In this document: piece after piece, positions 31,643 through 40,945 of the stretch
Position numbering within the stretch: the stretch's first letter is position 1
Layout of the letters: each line of letters starts with the position of its first letter
Assembly: GCA_027307235.1 (NCBI GenBank)
Contig: DAHUXH010000007.1
Coordinates: 1 to 64,000, forward strand
Length of the DNA: 64,000 nucleotides
DNA from: Vulcanimicrobiota bacterium
GTDB lineage: Bacteria; Vulcanimicrobiota; Vulcanimicrobiia; Vulcanimicrobiales; Vulcanimicrobiaceae
Direction: 5' to 3'
Program-made: the position numbers and the translations under genes
The notes under the pieces: model-generated
Databases searched by the model: none
What the model saw: the letters and a program-made list of their open reading frames with translations, nothing else
Told to the model about the DNA's origin: nothing

Positions 31643-33133
31643 ATGACGATCGCAACCGTACCGACCGCGCACCAGCTCATCGGCGGCGCATGGGTCGAGG
31701 CCGCCTCGGGCGCAACCTATATCGACGAAAATCCGGCGACCGGCGCAGCGCTTGCCGCCGTGCCGGAGTCGTCGGCGCACGACGTCGCGCTCGCCGTCGG
31801 AGCGGCGCGTACGGCATTCGAGCACGGAAAATGGGCGACGATGCCGGCATCGCGCCGCGCGAAGATCCTTTACAAGATCGCGCAGCGCATCGGCGAGCGC
31901 GCCGACGAACTGGCCCTGCTCGAAGTCCGCGACAACGGCAAGACGATCGCGACTGCCAAAGGCGAACTCGGCGCGATCGTCGAGACCTTCGAGTTCTACG
32001 CTGGAGCCGCGACCAAGAACTACGGCGAGACGCTGCCCGGCCCGATGCCGACGTATGTCGCGTACACGACGCGCGAACCGGTCGGTGTCGTCGGCGCCAT
32101 CGTTCCCTGGAATTTTCCGCTGCTGCTCGCGAGCTGGAAAGTCGCACCGGCACTCGCGGCCGGATGCACGATCGTGCTCAAGCCCGCGCCCACGACACCG
32201 CTGACCGCACTCGAACTCGGCAAGATCGCGCTCGAATGCGGCTTGCCCGAAGGCGTGCTGAACATTGTCACCGGCAGCACGCGCGAACTCGGCCAAGCCA
32301 TCGTCGATCATCCCGGCATCGACAAGATCGCGTTCACCGGCAGTACCGTCACCGGGAAACTCGTCGCCGCGTCGGCAGCGAAGACGGTCAAGCGCGTGAC
32401 GCTCGAGTTGGGCGGCAAGTCGCCGTCGATTGTCTTCGATGACGCAGACGTCGAAGCGGCGGTCGCGGGCGCCCTCTACGGTATCTACTACAACGCCGGA
32501 CAGACGTGTGAGGCGCGTTCGCGGGTGCTGCTGCACGAGAAGATCGCCGATGCGTTCATCGCCGCGTTCGTCGAGCGTGCGAAGAAACTCGTCGTCGGCA
32601 ACCCGGAAGATCCCAAGACGCACATCGGCGCGATCTCCGTGCGCGAACAATTCGAGAAGATCACGTCGTATTGCGCGATCGGCGCCGGCGAAGGCGCGAC
32701 GCGCCTGCTGGGCGGCGAACCGGCGCCGGTTGCCGCCGGCCTCGCCGGCGGTATGTTCTGGTCGGCGACCGCGTTCGAGGCAAGACCCGACCACCGCATC
32801 GCGCGCGAAGAGATATTCGGCCCGGTTGCGAGCTTCATGCGCTTTCGCGACGAAGCCGACGCGGTCGCGCTCGCCAACGATTCGGAGTACGGCCTTTCCG
32901 CTAGTGTGTGGACGCAGAACCTCGGCCGCGCGCACCGCGTCGCCAAGGCGCTGCGCAGCGGCACGGTCGCGATCAACACGCCCTACGCGGTCTTCCCAGG
33001 CGTGCCGTTCGGTGGATACAAGCAGTCCGGGTATGGGCGCGAGCAGGCATCTGAGACGATGCGCCTCTACTCGGAGACCAAAAGCGTTTTGATCTACACG
33101 GGCGAAAAACCGATCAACCCCTACGGAGTGTAA
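31643..33133 (+). CDS. NAD(P)-dependent aldehyde dehydrogenase
   Basis: A 496-residue aldehyde dehydrogenase of full family length. Catalytic Cys near residue 289 in NAGQTCEARSR, general base Glu near 255 in TLELGGKSPS, and GSTVTGK cofactor loop; PWNFPLL and FGPVASFMRF are conserved. It is most similar in style to betaine/4-aminobutyraldehyde-type enzymes. In the box pathway for benzoyl-CoA an aldehyde dehydrogenase (BoxD) oxidises 3,4-dehydroadipyl-CoA semialdehyde; the position next to a BoxB-like gene makes an equivalent role plausible but unproven. It follows the thiolase by 8 bases. Confidence 0.9.
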   Translation: MTIATVPTAHQLIGGAWVEAASGATYIDENPATGAALAAVPESSAHDVALAVGAARTAFEHGKWATMPASRRAKILYKIAQRIGERADELALLEVRDNGKTIATAKGELGAIVETFEFYAGAATKNYGETLPGPMPTYVAYTTREPVGVVGAIVPWNFPLLLASWKVAPALAAGCTIVLKPAPTTPLTALELGKIALECGLPEGVLNIVTGSTRELGQAIVDHPGIDKIAFTGSTVTGKLVAASAAKTVKRVTLELGGKSPSIVFDDADVEAAVAGALYGIYYNAGQTCEARSRVLLHEKIADAFIAAFVERAKKLVVGNPEDPKTHIGAISVREQFEKITSYCAIGAGEGATRLLGGEPAPVAAGLAGGMFWSATAFEARPDHRIAREEIFGPVASFMRFRDEADAVALANDSEYGLSASVWTQNLGRAHRVAKALRSGTVAINTPYAVFPGVPFGGYKQSGYGREQASETMRLYSETKSVLIYTGEKPINPYGV

Positions 33134-33229
33134 CGACCGATCGAACCGCTACGCATAGGAACCAACTACTGCACGACCACCGGCACGCTGTGGAAAGACG
33201 GCACGTACTTTCCGCGCGGCACGCGGGTC

Positions 33230-33454
33230 ATGGTCGTCGGCATGCATCTGGATCAAGGCTTCTGCGTTCGCTTTCCGGCCGAAGTCGACGGCGAACCGCT
33301 CGAGACATGGGAAGACTGGAGCGAAAACGAGTTTCTCGCGGTGGACGGTTCGATCGAACCGGCGCGCCATATCGACAAACACGTGCTCGACGAAGCGCGT
33401 GAAGTGCTCAGCGACGCCGAGGACGGCTGTCACCTGCACCTTCACGAAGAGTGA
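33230..33454 (+). CDS. Small acidic hypothetical protein
   Basis: From the first ATG 74 residues are encoded, acidic, ending in a His-rich CHLHLHEE. No family is recognised. The frame is open without stop for 32 codons upstream, directly after the aldehyde dehydrogenase stop, and that part looks coding (GTNYCTTTGTLWKDGTYFPR), yet it holds no ATG, GTG or TTG. The true start may be a rare codon (CTG 33188, or ATC 33140 with GGAG upstream), or the gene has lost its start. Its 3' end overlaps the convergent paaX-like gene by 47 bases, longer than other overlaps here. Confidence 0.5.
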   Translation: MVVGMHLDQGFCVRFPAEVDGEPLETWEDWSENEFLAVDGSIEPARHIDKHVLDEAREVLSDAEDGCHLHLHEE

Positions 33455-34289
33455 CGCTCGTGAAGAAGCGCGACGATTTCTCTTCGATCGCCGCGTAGTA
33501 GTCACGAAAGACGCGCGCGGCGATCGTTCCCTGCCAATGCGCCGGAAGCAGCGTGCTCGGCAAACCCGGATCGACATACGCGAATTTTCGAAAATCGTGG
33601 ACGAGCCACAACCGCTCGATGAACGCGTCTTCGTCCGACAGCGATCCGCCCCGGCGTTCGCGCTCGAGCCGCGGCTCGTAGGTCGCGATGAACTCCGCAT
33701 ACGCGCGTGCGATCGCATCGATGTCCCAGCAGCGCTCGAGCAGCTCTCGATCCGAGAGCGGACCGCGATAGATGCCTTCAAAGAAGTGCAGCGCGCCGGC
33801 GACGCCGGATGATTCGGCGGCTTCACGCACGGCGTCGAATCCGTCTCGTGGTGAAAGCCACGTCGAGGGTGCGAGCGGCGCCCAGCCGAGCACGGCGAGG
33901 TCCTTGCGCAGGCGGTCGCGCTTCTCGCGGGTCGACTCGGCGATCGAGTAGGTCAGCATGCGCCAGCGGCCGTCCCACTCGACGACCGGTCCGTAGATGC
34001 GCGGCGAGAGGCCCTCGATGCGCGCGATGCCGCGGGCGCTTGCGGCGTAGCGGGCGCGCTCGGCCACCAGCCATCCCTGGCGTGACATGCGCGAAACGGC
34101 CTGCCGGACGGCGGCTTCGGAGAGGCCGAAGCAGCCCATCAGCCGGATCAGGCTGCCGATCCGGAGGCTCGGCGTCGCGCCCGGACCCGGCCGCAGGCGG
34201 TGGACCAGGTCGCCGTAGAGGGTATAGATCATCGAGTTCGGCCGCGCAACCGGCCGCCGCTCGCTCCTTGACACCTGTTCGATCGACAT
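33408..34289 (-). CDS. PaaX family transcriptional repressor
   Basis: A 293-residue regulator. The N-terminal winged helix reads MIYTLYGDLVHRLRPGP...SLIRLMGCFGLSEAAVRQAV, followed by SRMSRQGWLVAERAR, and the middle domain WRMLTYSIAESTREKRDRLR; this is the PaaX layout. PaaX represses phenylacetate genes and is released by phenylacetyl-CoA, and paralogues respond to other aryl-CoAs. It is divergent from the BoxB-like gene, and that gene's likely promoter lies over the first codons of paaX, so it probably controls both. Effector unknown. Confidence 0.88.
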   Translation of the reverse strand: MSIEQVSRSERRPVARPNSMIYTLYGDLVHRLRPGPGATPSLRIGSLIRLMGCFGLSEAAVRQAVSRMSRQGWLVAERARYAASARGIARIEGLSPRIYGPVVEWDGRWRMLTYSIAESTREKRDRLRKDLAVLGWAPLAPSTWLSPRDGFDAVREAAESSGVAGALHFFEGIYRGPLSDRELLERCWDIDAIARAYAEFIATYEPRLERERRGGSLSDEDAFIERLWLVHDFRKFAYVDPGLPSTLLPAHWQGTIAARVFRDYYAAIEEKSSRFFTSVTLREGAGDSRPRRR

Positions 34290-34305
34290 TTAATATAACG
34301 ATATT
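34268..34305 (+). promoter_or_regulatory. Sigma70 promoter with overlapping inverted repeat, boxB-like gene
   Basis: TTGACA (34268-34273), exactly 17 bases, TAATAT (34291-34296): a near-consensus promoter in an otherwise GC-rich segment, predicting a start near 34303 and a leader of about 60 bases. AATAT-aacg-ATATT (34292-34305) is an inverted repeat over the -10 and start site, a likely operator for the adjacent PaaX-type repressor. The promoter overlaps the beginning of the repressor gene. Confidence 0.65.
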
Positions 34306-34365
34306 CTCACGGGTTGCTGAAAATCCGTCACATTCTTTGCGGAATCGCTGACGGCGGGAGCATTC

Positions 34366-35490
34366 ATGGCGCGCATTTCCACGTTCGACGACTGGCTCGA
34401 TCTTCTCAAACAGTGGCAGAAAGACATTGGTCTCGATCACGATTTGATCGAGCGCTTCATGCCGGGATACACCTTCGAGGCGAAGTACGGCGAACTGCCG
34501 ACGCCGGAGATCTACTTCGGCAACTTCAAGGGTGAGCGCCGCTGGGAGAAGGTGATGGAGATTCCCGACCAGCGCATGCGCGACGCGGTGCTCAACATGG
34601 TCGTCTTTCAAGGCGACACGGAGTTTGCTTCCAACGAGCAGCAGCGCTTTCTCGTGAACAACGCGCCGAGCGAGTACGATCTGGCGTCGCTCGTGCGCAT
34701 CATGGTTGAAGAGACCCGCCACGGCTATCAAATGTGCCATCTGCTCGTGTCGCATTTCGGAAGCGAAGGCAAGATCGAAGCGCAAAAGATGCTCGAACGC
34801 CGTGCATTCGACAAGAAGAATCGCCTGCTCAACGCCTTCAACGAAGACGTGACGCATTGGATGGACTTCTTCGCGTACACCAACTTCATGGATCGCGACG
34901 GAAAATTCCAACTGACGATGCTCTCGCACTCCGGCTTCGCGCCGCTCGCGCAGTCGATGGGACCGATGCTGCGCGAAGAGTCGTTTCACATGGGCACCGG
35001 CATCACCGGGTTGCGCCGCATCGCCAAGGCCGGCGTCATTCCGGTCGGCATTCAGCAGAAGTATTACAACAAATGGATTTCCGGTTCGCTCGACCTCTTC
35101 GGAACCGACCACTCGGGATCTGCGCAATGGGCCTACACGTGGGGCATCAAAGGCCGCGTCGATGAGGACAAGACCGAAGAGCAGGCCGATCGCGAACATC
35201 TCAACGAGCGTGCGCGCGGCCAGTTCTACGACGAAGTCGCCAAGACGGTCGAGCGCGTGAACGAAGTCAACGTCTCGCCGACCGCATTCTACGTGCCGGA
35301 TATGCGCTTCAACCGCAAGATCGGGCAGTTCGCGGGCGAATACTGGACCGTGGACGGACGCAAGCTGACCGCGGACGAGTGGAAGACCTACGCGCCGACC
35401 GTGCTTCCCACCGCACACGACGAAACGATGCTCGCCGACTATTTCAAAAATCCCGACTGGATCGCGCCGAAAGGAACCTCCGCAGCATGA
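34366..35490 (+). CDS. BoxB-like diiron aromatic-CoA epoxidase
   Basis: A 374-residue ferritin-like diiron protein. All six ligands expected from BoxB (benzoyl-CoA 2,3-epoxidase) seem present: Glu86 (GDTEFASN), Glu115 and His118 (EETRHGYQM), the Asp in FMDRDGKFQL, Glu204 and His207 (REESFHMGTG). The segments LERRAFDKKNRLLNAFNEDV and HWMDFFAYTNF also parallel BoxB. It is about 100 residues shorter than typical BoxB (around 470). No BoxA reductase or BoxC dihydrolase is near, so the electron donor must be elsewhere and the substrate may differ from benzoyl-CoA. Coupled by ATGA to the hydratase downstream and controlled by the PaaX-type repressor next door. Confidence 0.75.
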   Translation: MARISTFDDWLDLLKQWQKDIGLDHDLIERFMPGYTFEAKYGELPTPEIYFGNFKGERRWEKVMEIPDQRMRDAVLNMVVFQGDTEFASNEQQRFLVNNAPSEYDLASLVRIMVEETRHGYQMCHLLVSHFGSEGKIEAQKMLERRAFDKKNRLLNAFNEDVTHWMDFFAYTNFMDRDGKFQLTMLSHSGFAPLAQSMGPMLREESFHMGTGITGLRRIAKAGVIPVGIQQKYYNKWISGSLDLFGTDHSGSAQWAYTWGIKGRVDEDKTEEQADREHLNERARGQFYDEVAKTVERVNEVNVSPTAFYVPDMRFNRKIGQFAGEYWTVDGRKLTADEWKTYAPTVLPTAHDETMLADYFKNPDWIAPKGTSAA

Positions 35491-36347
35491 GCACTACGAC
35501 GAACGGTACCGCCACCGTGACAACACCCTTTGGCCGCGAAACGCGCGCCTTTGACGGAAAGCGCGTCATCAATTTCTGGAAAGACGGTCACGTCGCGTTC
35601 GTCGAGATGGACGATCCGCCGGCCAACACGTACACGCACGAGATGATGCGCCAGCTCGACGAAGCGATTCTCGACGCGCGCTTCGATGCCGACGTGGAAG
35701 TGATCGTGCTTACCGGCAAAGGTGAGAAGTTCTTCTCGGCCGGCGCGAACATCGCGATGCTCAACGCGGTGACGCCGGAGTTCAAATACATGTTCTGCCT
35801 GCACGCCAACGAGACGTTGAGCCGTCTCGAACAGACGCCCAAGCTCGTGATCGCGGCGATCAACGGGCATTGCGTCGGCGGCGGGCTTGAGATCGCGATG
35901 GCATGCGACATTCGCATCGCGCGCAAGGACGCCGGCAAGATCGGGCTCCCGGAGGTCGCGCTCGGCGTGCTTCCCGGAACCGGCGGCACGCAGCGCTTGG
36001 CGCGCCTGGTCGGGAAGTCGCGCGCCATCGAACTGATGGCGACCGGCAAGACGTTCAGCTTCGAACAAGCCGCCGATTGGGGCATCGTCAACGAGATCCT
36101 GGAAGGCGACGGCGCGTCCTTCCGCGAGCAGATCGCAACCTACGCCAAGCAGTTCTGCTCGCCGAACAAGGCGCCGATGGCGGTCGGCCACATCAAGCGC
36201 AGCGTCCAAACCGGCATGGAGCTGCCGCTCCAGGATGCCCTGGCCCTCGAACGCGAGCTGCAGTCGCTGCTCTTCAAGAGCGAAGACGCCAAAGAAGGCA
36301 TTGCCTCGTATAACGAAAAGCGCATGCCCCACTTCAAAAACAAATAG
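35487..36347 (+). CDS. Enoyl-CoA hydratase/isomerase (crotonase) family enzyme
   Basis: A 286-residue crotonase. The oxyanion-hole segments are KFFSAGANIAML and AINGHCVGGGLEIAMACDI; one catalytic Glu is in GLPEVALGVLPGTGGTQRL. About 30 extra residues precede the fold (TATVTTPFGRETR). It begins inside the BoxB-like stop codon. In the box pathway ring opening is done by BoxC, a double-length crotonase; this single-length enzyme may take a hydrolase or hydratase step on the epoxide product, or simply hydrate a later enoyl-CoA. The exact reaction is not determined. Confidence 0.85.
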   Translation: MSTTTNGTATVTTPFGRETRAFDGKRVINFWKDGHVAFVEMDDPPANTYTHEMMRQLDEAILDARFDADVEVIVLTGKGEKFFSAGANIAMLNAVTPEFKYMFCLHANETLSRLEQTPKLVIAAINGHCVGGGLEIAMACDIRIARKDAGKIGLPEVALGVLPGTGGTQRLARLVGKSRAIELMATGKTFSFEQAADWGIVNEILEGDGASFREQIATYAKQFCSPNKAPMAVGHIKRSVQTGMELPLQDALALERELQSLLFKSEDAKEGIASYNEKRMPHFKNK

Positions 36348-36363
36348 CTGATTTCCGCCAGGC

Positions 36364-36490
36364 CTTCGTTGCGGAGAGGCTCGTGTACCGTAGTACACGT
36401 CGCCTCTCCGCGCCTCGGCCTGACGAAAATCAACGTTTGCGCTAGGCTTCGTTGCGGAGAGGCTCGGCCTGACGAAAATCAGCGCTTGCG
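36364..36490. repeat. Hairpin-bearing tandem repeat (REP-like element)
   Basis: A 45-base unit beginning TTCGTTGCGGAGAGGCTCG and continuing GGCCTGACGAAAATCA is present twice: complete at about 36448-36492, and split near 36365-36440 by an insert. Around the insert GCGGAGAGGC (36371-36380) pairs with GCCTCTCCGC (36402-36411), and CGTGTAC/GTACACG pairs inside, making a hairpin of about 17 bp with a CGTA loop. It lies between the hydratase and the DUF885 gene and may stop transcription or stabilise the mRNA. No T-run follows. Confidence 0.65.
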
Positions 36491-36531
36491 CTGGGTAGGT
36501 GGCGAAAACTGGGGGACGAAGTTTGGGCGTT

Positions 36532-38256
36532 ATGCTTAAGCTTCGTCTTTTGGCGGGCGCGCTTTGCGCCGCACTGATGGCGCAGATGCCTGCGCCGACC
36601 TCCGGACCCTCCGATGCCGCGTACGCGGCGCTGGCCAAGTCCTATTTCGACTGGCAATTCCAGGCGTATCCGCTCAATGCCACCACCGCCGGCATCCACA
36701 CCTACGACGGACAGCTCGGCGACTACTCGGCACGCGCCTATCAAGCCGACCTGCGGACCGATCGCGACTATCTCGCGAAGCTGGCCCAGGTCGACCCGGC
36801 GCGCCTCTCGCCGGAGGTGGCGCTGGATCGAACGCTGCTGCAAAACGCGATCAACGACGATCTGCTGCTCAACGGTACGCTCGCGCAGTGGCGGCACAAT
36901 CCCGACAGCTACGTCCAACTCGCCAGCGGCGCGATCTTCAGCGTGATGAGCCGCAACTATGCGCCCGCCGCGACGCGCTTGCGCTACGCGATCGCTCGCG
37001 AACGAGCCATTCCGGGTATGCTCGCGCAAGCCGAGGCGAATCTGACGACGGTCGACGCGATCACCAAGAAGATCTCGGCTGACGATGCGGCGGGTTCGGT
37101 CGACTTCTTCACGTCGACGGTGCCGCAAGCGTTCGCGGGCGTGAGCGACGCTTCGTTGCAGACGCAGTTCAAAGCAGCCAACGCGGCCGCGGCCTCGGCG
37201 ATGAAATCGTACGCGAGCTGGGTTGCGAAGATCAAACCGAGCGGCACGTTCGCGATCGGCGCCGATGCGTACCGGAAGCGTCTGCTGTACGAAGAAGGCT
37301 TGAACATCTCGGTTCCCGACTATCTCGCGGTCGGTGAAAAAGCGCTCGCGCAGACGCGCGCGCAGTTCATCGCCGTCGCCAAGCAAGTCAATCCCAACGT
37401 GTCGCCGCGCGATGCGTTTCTCGCGCTCACCCACGTGCATCCGGCTCCCGACGCGCTCTTGGCCAAAGCGACCAGCGATCTCAAGAAGCTGCGCGCGTTC
37501 GTCATCGCCAAGCACATCGTCACGCTGCCGTCCAATGCGAACATCACCGTGGTCGAGACGCCGTCATTCGAGCGTGAAACCATCACGGCCGCCGAGGATT
37601 CGGCCGGACCGCTCGAAACGTCGTCGACGCAGGCCTACTACTACGTGACCCCGGTCAACCCGCAATGGTCGGCCAAACAAAAAGAAGACTTCCTCGCGCA
37701 ATTCAACGACTACGAGTTCCCGATCATCTCGGCGCACGAAGTCTATCCAGGACACTTCACCAATTTTACGATCAACCCGACGCACAACCTGAGTCTGACG
37801 CGCAAACTGCTCTCAAGCTCCGTGTTCGCGGAAGGCTGGGCGCATTACGGCGAGCAGATGATGATCGAGCAAGGTTGGGGGAACGGCGATCCGCGCGTGC
37901 ATCTGGCGCAACTCGACGAAGCCCTGTTGCGGAACTGCCGCTACGTCATTGGCGTGAAGCTGCACACGATGGGCATGACGCTCGCGCAAGCCGAGAAGAT
38001 GTTCACCGACGACTGCTTCCAAACGCCGCAGGTCGGCGTCGAGGAATCACTGCGCGGCACGCAGGATCCGATGTACGGCTACTACACGCTCGGAAAGCTG
38101 ATGAACCTCAAGCTTCGTGAGGACTTCAAGAAGATGCTCGGAAGCGGCTTCACGATGCAGAAGTTCCACGACGCCTTGCTGGCGCACGGCGATCCGCCGC
38201 AACCGTTGCTGCGGCCGATTCTGCTCGGCAAATTCGACGACGGAAAGCCCCTCTGA
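36532..38256 (+). CDS. DUF885 family exported zinc metallopeptidase-like protein
   Basis: A 574-residue protein with a short N-terminal signal-like helix (MLKLRLLAGALCAALMAQ). The DUF885 zinc motif is HEVYPGHF (His-Glu-x3-Gly-His), inside IISAHEVYPGHFT, with a downstream Glu in VFAEGWAHYGEQMM, both as in this gluzincin-like family. The repeated N-terminal helices and the final DPMYGYYTLGKLMNL region are also typical. These proteins are thought to be dipeptidases or oligopeptidases; no substrate is known here. The ATG at 36532 opens directly into the signal; earlier in-frame codons lie in the repeat region. Confidence 0.85.
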   Translation: MLKLRLLAGALCAALMAQMPAPTSGPSDAAYAALAKSYFDWQFQAYPLNATTAGIHTYDGQLGDYSARAYQADLRTDRDYLAKLAQVDPARLSPEVALDRTLLQNAINDDLLLNGTLAQWRHNPDSYVQLASGAIFSVMSRNYAPAATRLRYAIARERAIPGMLAQAEANLTTVDAITKKISADDAAGSVDFFTSTVPQAFAGVSDASLQTQFKAANAAAASAMKSYASWVAKIKPSGTFAIGADAYRKRLLYEEGLNISVPDYLAVGEKALAQTRAQFIAVAKQVNPNVSPRDAFLALTHVHPAPDALLAKATSDLKKLRAFVIAKHIVTLPSNANITVVETPSFERETITAAEDSAGPLETSSTQAYYYVTPVNPQWSAKQKEDFLAQFNDYEFPIISAHEVYPGHFTNFTINPTHNLSLTRKLLSSSVFAEGWAHYGEQMMIEQGWGNGDPRVHLAQLDEALLRNCRYVIGVKLHTMGMTLAQAEKMFTDDCFQTPQVGVEESLRGTQDPMYGYYTLGKLMNLKLREDFKKMLGSGFTMQKFHDALLAHGDPPQPLLRPILLGKFDDGKPL

Positions 38257-38486
38257 AGCGTTGGGAGACGCTGACGGCGTTGGCCGCCGTCATCATGGCG
38301 AGCGTGTCCGTGGTGCAATTCCGCGGACACGTGCTCGTCGCGCTGATCGCGGTCGTGCTCATCGCCGCCGTCGGTGTCTCCCGCGTGCGCGGCGGCGTCC
38401 GCTGGAAACGGACCTCCACCGGATTGGATGCTCGCGAGCGCGCCGCGCGCATTCGTCAAGCACGCCGCGACCGATACACGCGCTAG
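38253..38486 (+). CDS. Small inner-membrane protein, unknown function
   Basis: A 77-residue protein if it starts at the CTG overlapping the DUF885 stop (CTGA): KRWETLTALAAVIMASVSVV, then a second hydrophobic segment HVLVALIAVVLIAAVGVS and a basic tail (RERAARIRQARRDRYTR). The overlap mirrors ATGA, GTGA and TTGA junctions elsewhere in the window and restores a complete first helix. The canonical alternative is TTG 38280, with GGGAG about 12 bases upstream, giving 68 residues. No family is recognised; two helices with an Arg-rich cytoplasmic end are all that can be said. Confidence 0.55.
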   Translation: MKRWETLTALAAVIMASVSVVQFRGHVLVALIAVVLIAAVGVSRVRGGVRWKRTSTGLDARERAARIRQARRDRYTR

Positions 38487-38547
38487 GCATCCCTTAGGAG
38501 CCTCACGCCCAGCCGGGCTTTTCACCGCTGCTCGCGAAGCCCGCGTC

Positions 38548-38826
38548 ATGGTGACGGCATTCATTCTCATGAACGTGGAGCGGCCTCGGCTGACGTCGAT
38601 CGCCGAGGATCTGCTCAAGATCGACGGCATCGCCGAGGTTTATTCGGTGGCCGGTCCGTTCGACATCGTCGCGATCGCGCGCGTCAAGGAACACGAGCAG
38701 TTGAGCGATCTGGTCACGCGCCATGTGGCCGCGCTCGAGGGAATCGTTGACACCGAGACGCTCATCGCGTTTCGCGCCTTCTCCAAGAAAGATCTCGGTT
38801 TGCTCTGGGAGATCGGGGTCGACTAG
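38548..38826 (+). CDS. Stand-alone Lrp/AsnC ligand-binding (RAM) domain protein
   Basis: A 92-residue protein consisting only of the ligand-binding domain of Lrp/AsnC regulators: TAFILMNVERPRLTSIAEDL, then GIAEVYSVAGPFDIVAIARV, then a short helix and strand (TETLIAFRAFSKKD). There is no helix-turn-helix part. Such single-domain proteins bind amino acids and may regulate by oligomerising with full-length Lrp or by contacting enzymes. The gene lies just upstream of the cysteine, asparagine and methionine genes, so an amino-acid-sensing role would fit but is not shown. Confidence 0.82.
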   Translation: MVTAFILMNVERPRLTSIAEDLLKIDGIAEVYSVAGPFDIVAIARVKEHEQLSDLVTRHVAALEGIVDTETLIAFRAFSKKDLGLLWEIGVD

Positions 38827-38934
38827 TCCATCGCGATAGGGTATTTTCGGCTGGGAACGCGCGTTTGGGCGCCGGAAACGCAACATTGGTGCTACCGTCG
38901 AGGTTGAAGAACTCACTCGCGGAGGTTTTCCAGT

Positions 38935-39894
<960 letters not shown>

Positions 39895-39910
39895 AAAGAT
39901 AGACGAAAGA

Positions 39911-40942
39911 TTGAATCAACCTAGCGGTGTTCCAGTAGTTGAGGTCTTACGCGGGGACCTCGTTGAATCGCTCCATCATGTCGCCGCTTGCGCCGTGCGC
40001 GCGAGCGGCGACGTCGTGCTTGCGGCCGGCGACGTTGAGACGCCGATCTTTTGGCGTTCCGCGGCCAAACCGTTCATCGCGGCGGCCGCGATCGAAGCCG
40101 GCGCGCGTGAAGCCTTTGGCTTGGAGATGCACGAGGTCGCCGTGATGGCGGCTTCGCATTTCGGCGAGCCGTTTCACGTCGAAGCGGTACTGTCGGTGCT
40201 GCGCAAGATCGGACTCGACGAAAGCGCGCTGCAATGCGGCGCTCATGCTCCGTATGACGAGGCCTCCGCGCAGGCGTTGGCGGCACGCGGCGAACAGCCG
40301 AGTGCGTTGCACAACAACTGCTCGGGAAAACACGCCGGTATTCTGGCGCTCGCGAGGCTGCTCGGCGCCGACACCGCGACGTATCTGCGTCTCGACCATC
40401 CGGCGCAGCAGGCGATCCTGGCGTTTTGCGGGCGCGTCTGCGGCGAAGACCCGGCGGCGTGGCCCCTCGGCGTGGACGGTTGCGGCATCCCGGTCTTCGC
40501 GACCTCACTGCGCACCGCGGCCTTCGCCTTCGCACGCTTCGCCGCGCTCTCCGGTCTGAACGCACGTGACGCGGCGGCGCTGCTCGTGGTGCGCGACGCA
40601 ATGGTGTCGTTTCCGCACTACGTCGCGGGTACCGCGCAATTTGATTCCGAGTTGATGCGCGTCTGCGGCGGTGAGATCGCGTGCAAGGTCGGAGCCGAAG
40701 GCGTCCACGGCGTCGCCGCGATGACCGGCCAAATCGGCTTTGCCTCCAAAGTGATCGACGGCTCCAATCGCGGACGCGCTCCGGTGACGGTCGCCGCCCT
40801 CGAATCGCTCGGCGTGCTCTCGCGCGACCAAGCGATCAAACTGGCTTCGTTCGCGGCTCCGCTGGTGTACAATCGCGCGGGAAAGGCCGTGGGCGAAGTT
40901 CGTGCAAGGCGCGATCTGCTGTCCGTCCGTGTAGGTGCGTAG
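39911..40942 (+). CDS. L-asparaginase II family protein
   Basis: A 343-residue protein of the asparaginase II type (PF06089), distinct from the classic bacterial enzymes. Characteristic segments are SAAKPFIAAAAIEAGA, MAASHFGEPFH, HNNCSGKHAGILA and DGCGIPVFATSL, in the family order. The TTG start at 39911 is chosen because it follows cysK by 16 bases and leads into VVEVLRGDLVESLH; the frame continues upstream but over the end of cysK. It would hydrolyse asparagine to aspartate and ammonia. Four bases separate it from metH. Confidence 0.8.
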   Translation: MNQPSGVPVVEVLRGDLVESLHHVAACAVRASGDVVLAAGDVETPIFWRSAAKPFIAAAAIEAGAREAFGLEMHEVAVMAASHFGEPFHVEAVLSVLRKIGLDESALQCGAHAPYDEASAQALAARGEQPSALHNNCSGKHAGILALARLLGADTATYLRLDHPAQQAILAFCGRVCGEDPAAWPLGVDGCGIPVFATSLRTAAFAFARFAALSGLNARDAAALLVVRDAMVSFPHYVAGTAQFDSELMRVCGGEIACKVGAEGVHGVAAMTGQIGFASKVIDGSNRGRAPVTVAALESLGVLSRDQAIKLASFAAPLVYNRAGKAVGEVRARRDLLSVRVGA

Positions 40943-40945
40943 ACC

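Noticed and set aside
34366-35490. PaaA subunit of phenylacetyl-CoA epoxidase
   Set aside because: Metal-ligand spacing and the DRDGKFQL, LERR and EESFHM regions fit BoxB; no PaaBCDE subunits are present.
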